64,000 nucleotides of DNA, from NCBI RefSeq assembly GCF_033958435.1, contig NC_134152.1, positions 16,850,001 through 16,914,000 of the forward strand, in the 5' to 3' direction. Shown piece after piece: positions 10,640 to 20,915 of the stretch. Made by a program: the position numbers and the translations under genes. How positions within the stretch are numbered: the stretch's first letter is position 1; the number at the start of each line of letters is the position of its first letter. Under the pieces are notes generated by a model. The model did no database searches and was not told the DNA's origin. It saw only the letters and a list, made by a program, of their open reading frames with translations. The stretch is from Carettochelys insculpta (lineage: Eukaryota; Chordata; Testudines; Carettochelyidae).

Positions 10640-11003
10640 CAACAGTGCTTGAATAGTCTTTTGCAGTGGCCCTTGGGACTGGAGCAGCAGGTTGTCCTTG
10701 CCCTCCCCTTCCTGCTTTTGGGGACCACAACAATGGGGGTGGGCAACTTCTCATAGGGGACTCCAGGTAGTACGTGTCAGCTCCTGCTGTGCTGTGTTGG
10801 AAGTCCCTCTGCAGCTGAAGCAGGGAGTGCAGGACCTCAGTTTGCTCCATAACTGCCATTACTAGGTTTGCTGCTGCCTCAGTCTGCTTTGCCGCTGGCT
10901 GTTGCTGGAAGTCAAGCATAGTCTGATGCCACTGAGGTGTATTATGATGCCACTGAGCAGCGCCCTTTGTCAGTTTAGTGTGTTCTGCTTCATTCCACTC
11001 CAC
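10640..11003 (-). pseudogene. Harbinger Myb-like partner, C-terminal exon, decayed
   Basis: The minus strand reads MEWNEAEHTKLTKG, WHQTMLDFQQQPAAKQTEAA, then MEQTEVLHSLLQLQRDF. This is a helical, glutamine-rich C-terminal region in the position of the second exon of the partner gene. A minus-strand AATAAA-like signal lies near 10590. It belongs with the Myb-domain exon at 11985-12560. The intron between them is about 1 kb. Confidence 0.6.
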
Positions 11004-11301
11004 GTGCTGCAGGATAACAATACATCATTTGCCATCACTTATCCAGCACATTTCTTTGTGGACATGGTAAGCTATAAGCAATTGTCTGCTTTTCGGAGGA
11101 AGGGAAGGGCTGCAAAGCAGGGGAAGTCACCAGGTGTCCTGAATGGGTGTCCTGGGGCAGGAGAAAAAAAAATTGGATATTCTTGGAGCAATCTTCTCCA
11201 ATGAGCAAGCAGCATAGAGTGGATGGTGGGGAAGGGCTTGATTACAGCAACATGGACAGCTGCATGTAAAATAAAAAGAATTAAAAAAATACTTTAAATA
11301 T

Positions 11302-11475
11302 CAAAAGAAATACTGGGTGGAAAGGGACATGGGGAGGCCTCTGCCCTGGAGAGCTCAGCAGCCACGTGGCGCAGAGGGATTCCTGTAAACTAAAAAGAAA
11401 TGCTGGGTGAAAAGGGATATGGAAGCGGAAGATGCCCTGCAGACCCTGCAAACCACGTGGTGGTGGGGCGGGGAG
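11302..11475. repeat. Two diverged tandem units of about 90 bp
   Basis: AAAAGAAATACTGGGTGGAA near 11303 and AAAAGAAATGCTGGGTGAAA near 11393 open two units that share their order of motifs (including 'accacgtgg'-like and 'gccctg' blocks) but are diverged. They lie in the intron of the decayed Myb-like gene. Confidence 0.5.
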
Positions 11476-11582
11476 GGGTGGCGGGTTGTAACAGAGTGTC
11501 TGCTGACTGCTGCAGACAAATGTAAAGGGGAAGGAAGCATGTTAAAAAAAACAATCCAGTGCAAATTCCTGTGCTTCTGCAG

Positions 11583-11870
11583 GTTGCCAAAGAAGATATC
11601 ACCTTTCTAAGAGATATGGAGAAAGAACACCTGCTCATGCTGTATGACCAAAAGCCTGCAAAATGTGCTAAAATGCTGTGTGGCGCCATGATACCAGATC
11701 GCTATCTGGTTGACTCGTGTGACAAAGTGCGCTACTGTGGAAGTCACAACAAATCAGGCCTGCCCAGGAACCTTGTGAGAAAAATACAAGAGTGCCTGCA
11801 TGAGGCCTTCAAGGAGACCTCCAAAAAGGAGAAGTGCTCCATCCCAAGAAACATTAACATGTTTTTCTGA
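11583..11870 (+). CDS. Unidentified open frame inside the decayed Harbinger
   Basis: An open frame of about 95 codons follows a good splice-acceptor sequence ('ctgtgcttctgcag' ending at 11582). It has a protein-like composition: a charged helix (FLRDMEKEHLLMLYDQ), then CAKMLCGAMIPDRYLVDSCD, a cysteine-containing turn and a basic C-terminus (GLPRNLVRKIQECLHEAF). I do not recognise it. It lies in the intron of the decayed Myb-like gene, on the opposite strand. The intron of the better preserved element (37639-38489) shows no counterpart. It may be a third element gene, a captured host exon, or chance. Confidence 0.35.
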   Translation, partial: VAKEDITFLRDMEKEHLLMLYDQKPAKCAKMLCGAMIPDRYLVDSCDKVRYCGSHNKSGLPRNLVRKIQECLHEAFKETSKKEKCSIPRNINMFF

Positions 11871-11984
11871 GGGGGACAGAACCATAGCAAACCTGTACCC
11901 ACACAGCCCTATAGCTATGCCTATCCCCCCACAACCTGCTTCTAGCATGCAGAATAAATACTCACCAGAACAGCTTGGTCCAGA

Positions 11985-12560
11985 GTGCTTGGGGACCAGC
12001 ATGGAGGGGACTGACATGGAGGGCACTGGTTCAGGTCTATGGTGAAGAGCTCCAAGCTCTTCCAAGCTGTCAGGAACAACTTATTTGGTTCCCTGCTTGC
12101 TGTCCCCTTCTTCCTCCCCATTGCCCTCTTCCTCTGGGGCACCAGCTTCTCTGGGCTTACCCCAAACTCCATACCAGAGCCTCCACAGGTGTCATAATTA
12201 AGATCAGGCTCCGTGGTGGGGTAACACCCCATAAGCATATGCAGCTGTTGATAATGGCAGCAGGTCTGTGGAGCTCCCCCAACCTCTGTTTGGCTTCCCA
12301 GACTTTTTGATAGGCTTGCTGGAGTTCTTTCACCTTCAAACAGCATTGCACAGAGTCCTGGGAGTAACCTCAGGTGGTCACCTCGCATGACATCTGATCA
12401 TCGATTGCCATGATTCTCTTGGCCACCTGAAGTCTCTTCACCACTGACTGGTCTCCCCAAAGTGCAAGAAGATCCTGAATCTCCTGGTGGCTCCATGCTG
12501 AGACTCGCTTGCAACCCTGAGAAGTACTAGACAGATCACTACCCTGAGTGCTTATGACTG
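11985..12560 (-). pseudogene. Harbinger Myb/SANT-like DNA-binding exon, decayed
   Basis: Reading the minus strand from about 12530, the frame gives VSAWSHQEIQDLLALWGDQS, the first Myb/SANT helix. After several damaged codons it continues with VQCCLKVKELQQAYQKVWEA, the third helix. Further down, TTEPDLNYDTCGGSG and SLELFTIDLNQ match the order of the linker region typical of these partners. The gene at 37088-39132 has the same domain as SWTEAELRDLLGLWSEEE and RSKVKELRQGYSRARDA. Frameshifts inactivate it. Confidence 0.75.
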
Positions 12561-13179
12561 CAGTAGATGGCTAGTGATGCAATTGCTTCTGATGCATTTT
12601 GATGGCTACTGATGCAGTGCGATGTGATGGGCAAAGGAATTTTTTCATAATAGGTGCCATTTATATTTGCAGGGCTGGGTGCTGCTGAATTCCAGTTCAA
12701 ATTCTAATTCAAATTCAAATTCAATCAAAAATTCATGGGCTTCCTGTGATCTTCTTCCTCCTCACCTGGATGGAGAACAGAGAAGAAGAAAGCGGCCATA
12801 CATGGAGGGTCACCGCATAGCTTTGTGGACACATATGGGACACTTCTGGAATCTAATACATTTGAATTAAGGACATGGTGCTTCCATACTAGCCTTTTTT
12901 GATATTTTATATTCAAAATTAATGATAGACCCATCCCATAATATTGACATTTTATTATCTATATTACAGCTCACTAAATCAAGCTAATAGTATTTACAGT
13001 GAACACAGTGACATTTTAATATTGCGCTAACGCTTCAATTTTGATTTTATCTGATGGTATAGACACAGCCACAAAGCCAGAGAAATCTGGCCAAAAACAT
13101 TTTTGCACTATCTGTACATGCTCACAGTTTCTGGGAGACTGTTTGTTACTATGGCTGTGGATTAGTTTTGTAACAAAAG

Positions 13180-13496
13180 GCCGTGTCTACACGAGCCCCA
13201 AACTTCGAAATGGCCACGCAAATGGCCATTTCGAAGTTTACTAATGAAGTGCTGAAATACATATTCAGCGCTTCATTAGCATGCGGGCTGCAGCGGCACT
13301 TTGAAATTGATGCGGCTTTCGAAAAGGAGCCCCGTCTGGACGAGACATGTGGCGGCAAGCTGCGTCAATTTCGAAGTGCCACTGCCGCCCGCATACTAAT
13401 GAAGTGCTGAATATGTATTTCAGCGCTTCATTAGTAAACTTCGAAAAGGCCATTTGCGTGGCCATTTCGAAGTTTGGGGCTCGTGCAGATGTAGCC
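13180..13496. mobile_element. Palindromic MITE, Harbinger-type
   Basis: It opens with GGCCGTGTCTACACGAGCCC. Read inward from the right it begins GGCTACATCTGCACGAGCCC, and both arms continue with CAAACTTCGAAATGGCCACG. The arms pair over about 130 bp around a GC-richer centre. The flanks AAA and AAC do not form a clean duplication. There is no coding capacity. Confidence 0.8.
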
Positions 13497-13689
13497 AACT
13501 TGTGCAAGTTAGTCACGTGGTACACAATTTTCTCTCTAATGTTTTTATCCATGTGCAGAATAATTGCACGTGCACTGAGGCATGTGCAAACATGCACCAC
13601 CAGTAGAAACAAAAAAATCCTACCTGAACACTCCGCTAATCAGTTGTTCTGCATTTGAATCTCTCCTGAGAGGCCACACAAATGCACAG

Positions 13690-13930
13690 GTTACAGGAAC
13701 ATTGATGGTAGGTTGTCTGGGACCTCAGTCAATCAAACTCTGAAGGTTGTTCTCCCAGAACATGGTTTCTCAGCAGTACTATCCGAATGTAATCCATTTG
13801 GCACCACCATTGGACATCTTCCAGAAAGACTAGCAGTGCTGCCTGATATGACTAGAAAGATACTGACGTCTATCTTGGAGAAAGAAACCATTGGAGATTA
13901 TATTCCATTAGTACCAGGTCATGGATTCTG
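13690..13930 (+). CDS. Candidate host exon, unidentified
   Basis: A 241-bp segment is open through about 80 codons, bordered by 'aaatgcacag' (acceptor, ends 13689) and 'ctg|gtaaaat' (donor GT at 13931). It would enter in phase 1 and leave in phase 2. The translation looks protein-like and non-repetitive: GTSVNQTLKVVLPEHGFSAV, then NPFGTTIGHLPERLAVLPD and EKETIGDYIPLVPGHGF. I could not assign a family. It lies in sequence free of visible transposon termini, between a MITE and an RTE tail. A stop directly beyond the donor supports an exon rather than a longer frame. It could be an exon of a large gene spanning the window, an exapted fragment, or chance. Confidence 0.4.
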
Positions 13931-14152
13931 GTAAAATATTCTTATCTGGTTTTTGTGGTGATTTAGTTTCCTGCTGAAAGTATCAAAATGAATTCGGTTT
14001 TTCAAATAATCAGTTACTGAATCTTGGAAAGCTGATTTTAACTGTGATATAAAATAAATACATTTCATGGTTCTAATATAATTCAAGTAATCATGTGAAC
14101 TCATTTGATTATTTTTCTTTGTTTTGAGGACAAATTTTATAGTAAATGTCAG

Positions 14153-14715
14153 TTTTCATCATCATCATCATCAATAACCATGGGCTCAGTGCTCATTGGT
14201 GTCTGATGCCTTTCTCACTATTTCCTTCCATCTTTCCCTGTCCAGTGTGGAGTGGTTTAGTTTCTGTAGACGAGCTCCACACCAATCTACTGTATCATCT
14301 ATCCATTCTCTGTGGGGTCTGCCTTTCCTATTCGAACGGTCCATAATGCCGAATACCAAGGTTTTGATTTTTCATTTGTCATCCATTCTGCAAATATGCC
14401 CAAATAGTTGTAGCTTCTGTTTTATAACCTTCTGCAGCAGGTTCTCTTTTGGCTGTATCTTTCTATATAATTCCTCATTCATCCATCCTATTCTCAGAAT
14501 CTTTCTATGACAGCTCCTTTGGAAAGCCAATATTCTTCTTTTCGAATCTTTTGTTATCACCCATGTCTGACATCCATACAACATGCTGCTGAATACACGT
14601 TTTCAAGACACTGAGTTTCATTCTTAAGCTAATTGCTTTGCTTTTCCACATCTTATCCATCGCTTTCAAACTCTCTCTTGCTTTCTCTATTTGAGTTGCT
14701 ATTTCCTTCTTACAG
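14153..14715 (-). mobile_element. RTE-like LINE 3' end
   Basis: The minus strand encodes MLYGCQTWVITKDSKRRILA, then ILRIGWMNEELYRKIQPKEN and LQLFGHICRM, the C-terminal end of the same LINE family as 31986-33335. A tail of GAT repeats (ATC on the plus strand, about 14155-14173) marks the 3' end, as in the other copy. The copy is 5'-truncated. Placement in the RTE group rests on the C-terminal motifs and the trinucleotide tail, from general knowledge. Confidence 0.7.
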
Positions 14716-14805
14716 TCTGAAGAAGTGGGTCTGTCCCACGAAAGCTCACCTAATAAACTATTTTGCTAGTCTTTAAAGTGCTACTTGACTGCTTTTTTCT
14801 AGATC
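14716..14805 (+). mobile_element. Penelope-like element 3' end
   Basis: 'ctgaagaagtgggtctgtcc', 'cacgaaagctcacctaataa' and 'tagtctttaaagtgctac' match the 3' end that follows the GIY-YIG frame at 63084-63410 (compare 63721-63795). That placement identifies it as a PLE end. It abuts the truncated RTE copy. No coding sequence remains. Confidence 0.65.
14717..14743 (+). ncRNA. Hammerhead-ribozyme-like core
   Basis: CTGAAGA (14717-14723, fitting CUGANGA) is followed by a perfect 5-bp stem GTGGG/CCCAC (14725-14729 and 14735-14739) with a TCTGT loop, then GAAA (14740-14743). This is the order of a hammerhead core. Hammerhead motifs are known from Penelope-like elements. One extra A sits between the CUGAAGA box and the stem, and stem I is not evident in this truncated copy, so activity is not implied. 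Confidence 0.4.
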
Positions 14806-15919
14806 ATACGTTATGTAAATGCCAGTTTTACACTGCAACATTTCTTTATAACTTTAAAACTTATGTTTATGTTAATGGGAATAAATCAGCTCCAGAAAAA
14901 CATGCTTTAGGCAAGAGTGTGCTACATAAAGATGTCAAAAGGGCTATTATATGTTACCAGGTGTAACTGATCATTTTCATAAATAGTGGTGGGGACTGAT
15001 CTGACAAGGCATTTTCATATTGTGAAATGAATGCTCCAAGTAAGAAAACACTCTACTTAGACAGTTAATGAATCCTTTCTATAAGACAAGTGCTTGCTAG
15101 AAGTTCAATAGAAGAATTTTATACAGAAGGGGGTCTACCATCTTCTGAAGTGCTCCAATATTTGACTCTTTGTTCCTTTGCTTTGATTTCACACTCAAGA
15201 AAACAATCTGTGCTCTTTGCTTTTTTAGCTATAGTTGAAAAAAAGGGTCAGATGTTAAAGGTACATAACAATTTTTTAGGTTGAAGCAGTGTAAATATTT
15301 CAGTATGTAATTCATGACAAGCCACTGAAGTTATCCAACCATTTTATAGTCTTTCTAGTGTATAATCAAAGTCAATCCATTTTTCTGATTACTGGGGTTG
15401 ACCGCAAGTTACCTCTGCTCCTTATCTCGGGCTATTGTGGCCAGAGCTATGACCAACCGGATCAAACCAGCTGCCACTGGCATGGAGTCCTGCTACATGT
15501 GTAAGCAAGTTCCGTGAAGTAGGGAACAACAGTGGTTCCTGACAAGGCCTTCTTGTGGATGTATACATCCCTGGGAACACAGGGGAGGGGAGATGGTTGG
15601 ATCCAGACAGAATGGCTGGGAAGCATTGCCTGAGTCTGCAGTCCCACCTGAAGACCTTGTCTTGTGGGTGCCCAAGAGCTCCCCCCACTGCAGCAGCACC
15701 TGCTATGAGCCCTCAAGAACAGACAAGAACAGAGGGTCTGGGACTGTCCATAGCAGACGGGGCATAAGCATTTGATTCTCACTCGCTTGCTTGCTTCTCT
15801 GTGGTGGGAGGCACATATTTAGTAATATACTCTGGCAATAAAACCTATTATAGCTACACACCTGGCATGTTCTCAACGAGTGTATCCAAGCCCCCTAGTC
15901 AAAGAACTGTGATGTGATT
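14806..15919. other. No recognised feature
   Basis: Mostly AT-rich. A GC-richer part at 15420-15780 has overlapping short frames on both strands with no recognisable motif. Confidence 0.35.
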
Positions 15920-18598
15920 ACAGTAACAGAGATTTGATGAGACAACTTACATGACTGGAGCACTGCCATCGATGCGTATAAACTGTTCAGGAAGGACAGG
16001 TAGAGGAGAAAAGTTGAGGAGTTGCACTGTTTGCAAGAGAGCAGTCTGATTGCTCAGAGTTCCTGTATGTAACTGGAGAAAAGACTGTGGAGAGTCTTTG
16101 GGTTAAGATTAGAGGCAAGATCAACAAGGGTGATGTCATGATGGACATCTGCTATAGACCACCAGACCCAGAGGATAGGGTAGATGAAGCTTTCTTCAGA
16201 CAGCTAACAGAAGTTTCCAGATCACAGCCTTTGGTTCTCATGGGCATCTTCTGTCATCCTGACATCTGCTAAGAGAACAATGCAGCAGTGCCCAGACAAT
16301 CCAGGACATTTTGGAGAGTGTTGAGGACAACGCATGACACAAGTGCTGGAGAAACCAGCTAGGGCTCCTGCTCTTCTTGACCTGCTGTTCACAAACAGGG
16401 AAGAATTAGTAGGGGAAGTAAAAGAAAGTGGCAACCTGGGAGGCAGTGACCATAAGATGGTTGAGCTCAGGATCCTGACCAAAGGAAGAAAGGAGAGCAG
16501 CAGAATATGGACCCTGGACTTCAGAAAAGCAGACTTTGATTCCCTCAGGCAACTGATAGGCAGGATCCCCTGGCAGGCTAATATGAGTGTGAAAGGAGAT
16601 GAAGATGCCTTATTGAGTGAACAGAAACAAACCATCCCAACGCGGAGAGTAAACAGCAAATATGGCATATGAAGTGACCAGCTTGGCTTAACAGAGAAAT
16701 GTTTGTTGAACCTGAACACAAAAAGGAAGCTTACAAGAAGTAGAAACATGGACAGATTACTAGGGAGGAATATAAAAACATTGCTTTACCATGCAGAGGT
16801 ATAATCAGGAAGCCCAAAGTACAGTTGGAGCTGCAGCTAGCAAGGGATGCGAAGGATAACAAGAAGGGTTTCTACAGACATGTTAGCAACAAGAAGAAGG
16901 TCCCTTCATGTTGTGGCACCCTGACTGAATGGGGAAGGGAACCTAATGACATGATGTGGAAAAACCTGAAGTACTCAATGCTTTTTTTCCCCCTCAGTCT
17001 TCACAGACAAGGTTAGCTCTAAGATAGCTACATTGGGCAGCACAGTTTGGGAACGAGTTGAGGAGCCCTCAGTAGAGAAAGAACAGGTTAAGGACTGTTT
17101 TAAAAAGCTGGACACGCACAAGTCCATGGGGCAAAATCTGATGCAGCTGAGGATGTTGAGAGAATTGGCTCATGTGATTGCAGAACCACTGATCTTTGAA
17201 AACTCACGGCACTCAGGGAAGGTCCCATAAAATTGGAAAAAGTCAAATGTAGTGCCTGTCTTAAAGAGGAAGAAGGAGGATCTAGGGAGCTCTAGATTGG
17301 TCAGCCTCACCTCAGTCCATGGAAAAATTATGGACCAGATACTCGAGAATTCCATTTTGAAACACTTGGAGGAGAGGAAGAAGATCAGGAACAGTCAACA
17401 TGGATTCACCAAGGGCAAGCCATGCCTGGCCAGCAGGATGGCCTTCTGTGATGAAACAACTGTCTCTGCTGATATGGAGAAAGTGGTGGACATGATATGC
17501 CTTGCCTTTAGCAAAGCTTTTGATACATTCTCCCACAGTATTCTTCCCAGCAAGTTAAAAAAGTATAGCTTGGATGACTGGTGGATGGAAAGCTGTCTAG
17601 ATCATCAGACTTAGTGGCTTGACATCTAATTGGCAGCTGGTATCAAGAGGAGTGTCCCAGGGGTGGGCCCTGGGGCTAGTTTTGTTCAACATCTTCATTA
17701 ATGATCTGGATGATAAATTGATTTTTCACACTCAACAGCTTCACATATGGCACTAAGATGAGTGGAGAGATATGCTGGAGGTCCGGCAGTAGGGGTTGGG
17801 TCCAGAGCGACCTAGACAAACATGAGGAATTGGGCCAAAAGAAATCAGATAAAGTTCAACAAAGACAAGTGCAGAGTCCTGCACACAGGACAGAAGAATC
17901 CCGTATACTGCTACAGGCAGGGGACAGACTGGCTAGACAGCAGGGTGGGGCAGTGTAGCCACAACCTAGTTGTGCAGGGAATGATCTGGGGATTATAGTA
18001 AACAAGAAGCTGATATAAGTCAACAGTATGATTTTGTTGCCAGGAAGGCTGATGGCATATTGGGCTGCATTAGTAGGAGCATTGCCAGCAGACTGAAGAA
18101 AGTGATTTCCCCTCTGTTAAGAACTGGTGAGACCATATCTGGAGTTTTTATCCCCACTACATAAAGGATGTGGATGCACTGGGGATAGTCCAGTGGAGGT
18201 TCAATGAAAATGATTAGGAGACTGGGGCACATGCTGTATGTGGTGAGGCTGAGGGAACTGGGCTTATTTACCTTGCAGAAGAGAAGAACAATGGGGATTT
18301 GACAGCAGCCCTCAACTAGCAGAGGGGAGTGGGGGGTTCAAAAGAGGAAGGAATCAGGCTATTTTCAGTGGTAGCAGATGACAGAACGAGGAACAATGGT
18401 CTCAAGTTGCAGTGAGGGAGGTGCAGGTTAGATGTTAGGGAAAACTGTTTCACTAGTAGGGTTACCATGGAGGCTTTTAAGGCCAGGCTTGAGAAAGCCC
18501 TGGCTGGAATGTGTTAGTTGGTGTTGAGCCTACTTTGAGCAGGCGGTTGGACTAGATGACTTCCTGAGGTTTCGTCCAACTCTAGTCTTCTTTCATTG
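15920..18598 (+). mobile_element. CR1 LINE, long 5'-truncated copy
   Basis: From about 15920 the sequence reads the end of the CR1 endonuclease and linker: KINKGDVMMDICYRPPDPED, then FFRQLTEVSRSQPLVLMG with HPDIC, and LLDLLFTNREELVGEV. The reverse transcriptase follows: VNMDSP-like 'ggattcaccaagggcaagcc', CLAFSKAFDTFSHSI, then the 'gttcaacatcttcattaatg' motif. The catalytic ADD site is lost (FTYGTKM near 17745). The 3' end is 'ggactagatgacttcctgag' near 18570. Frameshifts and stops are scattered throughout, so it is an old, dead copy of about 2.7 kb. Confidence 0.85.
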
Positions 18599-20799
18599 TA
18601 TTAAATGTTTTTTCTTGGTGGAGATGGAGGAGTGAAATGAATCTCCTAATGGGATGTGGATTGGACTGAGGTCGTGGCTCTGCCCCCTCCCCTGAGTATC
18701 AGCCAGTGTGTTACTCTTCTGAGAAGGAGCACATGCTGCACTCTGTCAGTGTTTCAATCACTCTACCTAAACTCCCAGCAGTGGTCCAGTGTGTCACTTA
18801 GCATCTTCTGTGAAGCGTTGAATGCCTTGGGGTCGAGAGCTGGCTGAGTTGTGGTAATGATGATATTGGCGTGTCTTAAAATTTTGTCCCTCAATCTCAT
18901 GTAGCATAGAAGAATCATCTGGTGTAACTGGGCTAGCAAAGTGACTTCTTAGCAACTCTCTTCCTTGCCACCTCTGGAGCCATTCACAGATGGAATCATT
19001 TACAACACCCTGGGACTGAACTTTCACCTTTGAGCCATCGTCAGAAAAGCGTTAGTGTGATTTGTGCATCCCTGTGTCCATGTACATCATGAGTTCTTCT
19101 ATATGGCTCTTGGGTCTGTTGTGTCTGCGTAATGTATGATGTCTACAGGAGCACCTGTCCCACTCTGTCCCTTAAGGGCTTGGCTTATAGTCACCATCTA
19201 GCTTTAAATCTGACAAAAGCTGGTAACAGTGCAGAACATTAGGCTATACAGTTTTCTGTTTCAGCAGAGTGCCTGGACTGGGAAACTTTGTGAGCTGCAG
19301 CACCTACTATTGCACAACAGGGTGCATCAGAGTCATCATTTATAGCTTTAAACCAGAAGTCTCTTGACTTTGGTCATTTAACTTACAAAGTTAACATAAT
19401 TATGTTAAAATGCAAAAATGCAATGGGCCTTTTCAGTTTGCCCATTGTTTTTAGTGATTTAATTATCTATCTAGACAGAAGGCCCGGCAGTTTTAGTTTA
19501 GTTTTGGTCTATGGCTAACAACACATATTCCCATAAGGTAATAAACAGACGTCAAGGACAGAGACTGACCTTTGGAAGCCTCCCAAAGGTAGCCTATATA
19601 ACAATATATGTGTTGCTGCCAGCAAGTGCTGTAGACTGTGGGATCCCAGCCAGAACAATAACTTTCCATTCCAATACAGATATACTTGCCCAGGCAGTTC
19701 TGTTTAGGGCTGTTCCTCCTGAAAGAGCAAATTACTTATAAATATTTATGTGTTGTAGATGAAAAAAAATATTTGACTTGAAATCTATCTTACTTGGGTT
19801 ATCTCACCAAAAAATGCAAGATATCCCTTCTAGCAAGGGCAAATACAGTATGTTTCTAAAAGACTGACTTACTAAAATGAATCTAGTACCTGAATCTTTC
19901 ATGTGAACCTTTCTGTAGCTCAGAATGATAATCTTTGTTCACTTGCAATCGTGGGGCTGAATAGCTTAGTATCAACTTTTCAGCTCATTACAACTGATGA
20001 AAGTATTTGCAAACTTCTTATCTGGGGCCAAAGCCAAAGTTCCTACTGGCTTGAGGTTTTGGCCTTTCTGCTCAAATTTCTTCATTGCTGATGATTAGAA
20101 AAATGTAAATGCAAGTTTGTAATAACACATTTGATGCACTGAAAATGTTCTAATTAAGTAGGACACAAGAAAAGATGGTGTGAATAGTCAACCAATAGAA
20201 TCATTAAAAATATTTATTAGGGCATCTAGGCAATGTTGTGTATAATATGGGAGCTTTCTAGACTTTAATTTCCAGTTCTTAGTGAAGTCCAGGTTTGAAT
20301 GACTTTGTGATAGTTATTGGGCCAACAACAACATAACAGTCTGAATTACAATAATGTCTACATACTTTAATTAAGATTGGAGTCCAACTCTGCTAAATAG
20401 TACATTTACTAACATAAGAAATAGTTCCTGGGGTGATGACCTTATAATTTAAGTAGACAAGAAAGATTCAAAGAGCATAGTACTATTATCTTCATGTTAC
20501 AGCTCAGAGCAACTACACCTGAGTTGTTACTCATGGGCATCCAGTCTGGACTCATAATTCTTCAACCCATCACTTTTCTTGAGTAGAAATATAAGTCTCT
20601 CTCCCTCCCATTTTACAGAGGTGGGAATATTACATCAGAGCTAATTTAATCAGGGTGGAAGTGTCAGAATACCTAATGGGAGAAATTACTTAATGGAATT
20701 GCTTATTGCTGTCTCATTACAGTAAGATATTCTTACCTTCTTATCCATATCCACCCCAACTGAATCAGCTATGATGTTTCACTCCCATCTCTGTACCTA
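18599..20799. other. No recognised feature
   Basis: Non-coding, mostly AT-rich sequence. I saw no repeat termini, tRNA-like folds or convincing exons. Confidence 0.35.
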
Positions 20800-20915
20800 C
20801 CATCTGTTTCTTCTTTGTTCACTTATTGCACCTGATGAAGTGAACTGCAACTCATGAAAGCTTATGCCATAAAAAAAATGTTGGTCTTTAAGGTGCCACC
20901 AAACGCCTGAATACT
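20800..20915 (+). mobile_element. Penelope-like element 3' end, diverged
   Basis: 'cacctgatgaagtgaactgc', 'gaaagcttatgcc' and 'gttggtctttaaggtgccac' have the same order of boxes as the PLE ends at 14716 and 63721 (CTGANGA, hairpin, GAAAGC, then GTTRGTCTTTAARGTGC). It is a second, older subfamily by sequence. The borders are approximate. Confidence 0.5.
20832..20867 (+). ncRNA. Hammerhead-ribozyme-like core
   Basis: CTGATGA (20832-20838), a partly degraded stem (GTGA at 20840-20843 with TCAT at 20852-20855), GAAA (20856-20859) and a tiny stem GC-TTAT-GC (20860-20867) follow in the order of a hammerhead core. The extra A after CUGAUGA is the same as in the 14717 copy. Stem I is not apparent. 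This is a structural resemblance only. Confidence 0.35.

Larger units (their letters stand above)
8514..13070 (+). mobile_element. Decayed full-length Harbinger transposon, TSD ACA
   Basis: The left end starts GGCTATATCTACATTAGGAG followed by ATAAAATCAATTTT. The right end, read inward on the minus strand, starts GGCTGTGTCTATACCATCAG followed by ATAAAATCAAAATT. ACA is present on both sides (8511-8513 and 13071-13073). Inside are a decayed transposase on the plus strand (about 9247-9998) and a Myb-like partner on the minus strand (about 12560-10640), the same convergent layout as the element at 34909-39556. Its termini and proteins differ enough from that element to suggest another family. Many stops make it inactive. 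Confidence 0.85.
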
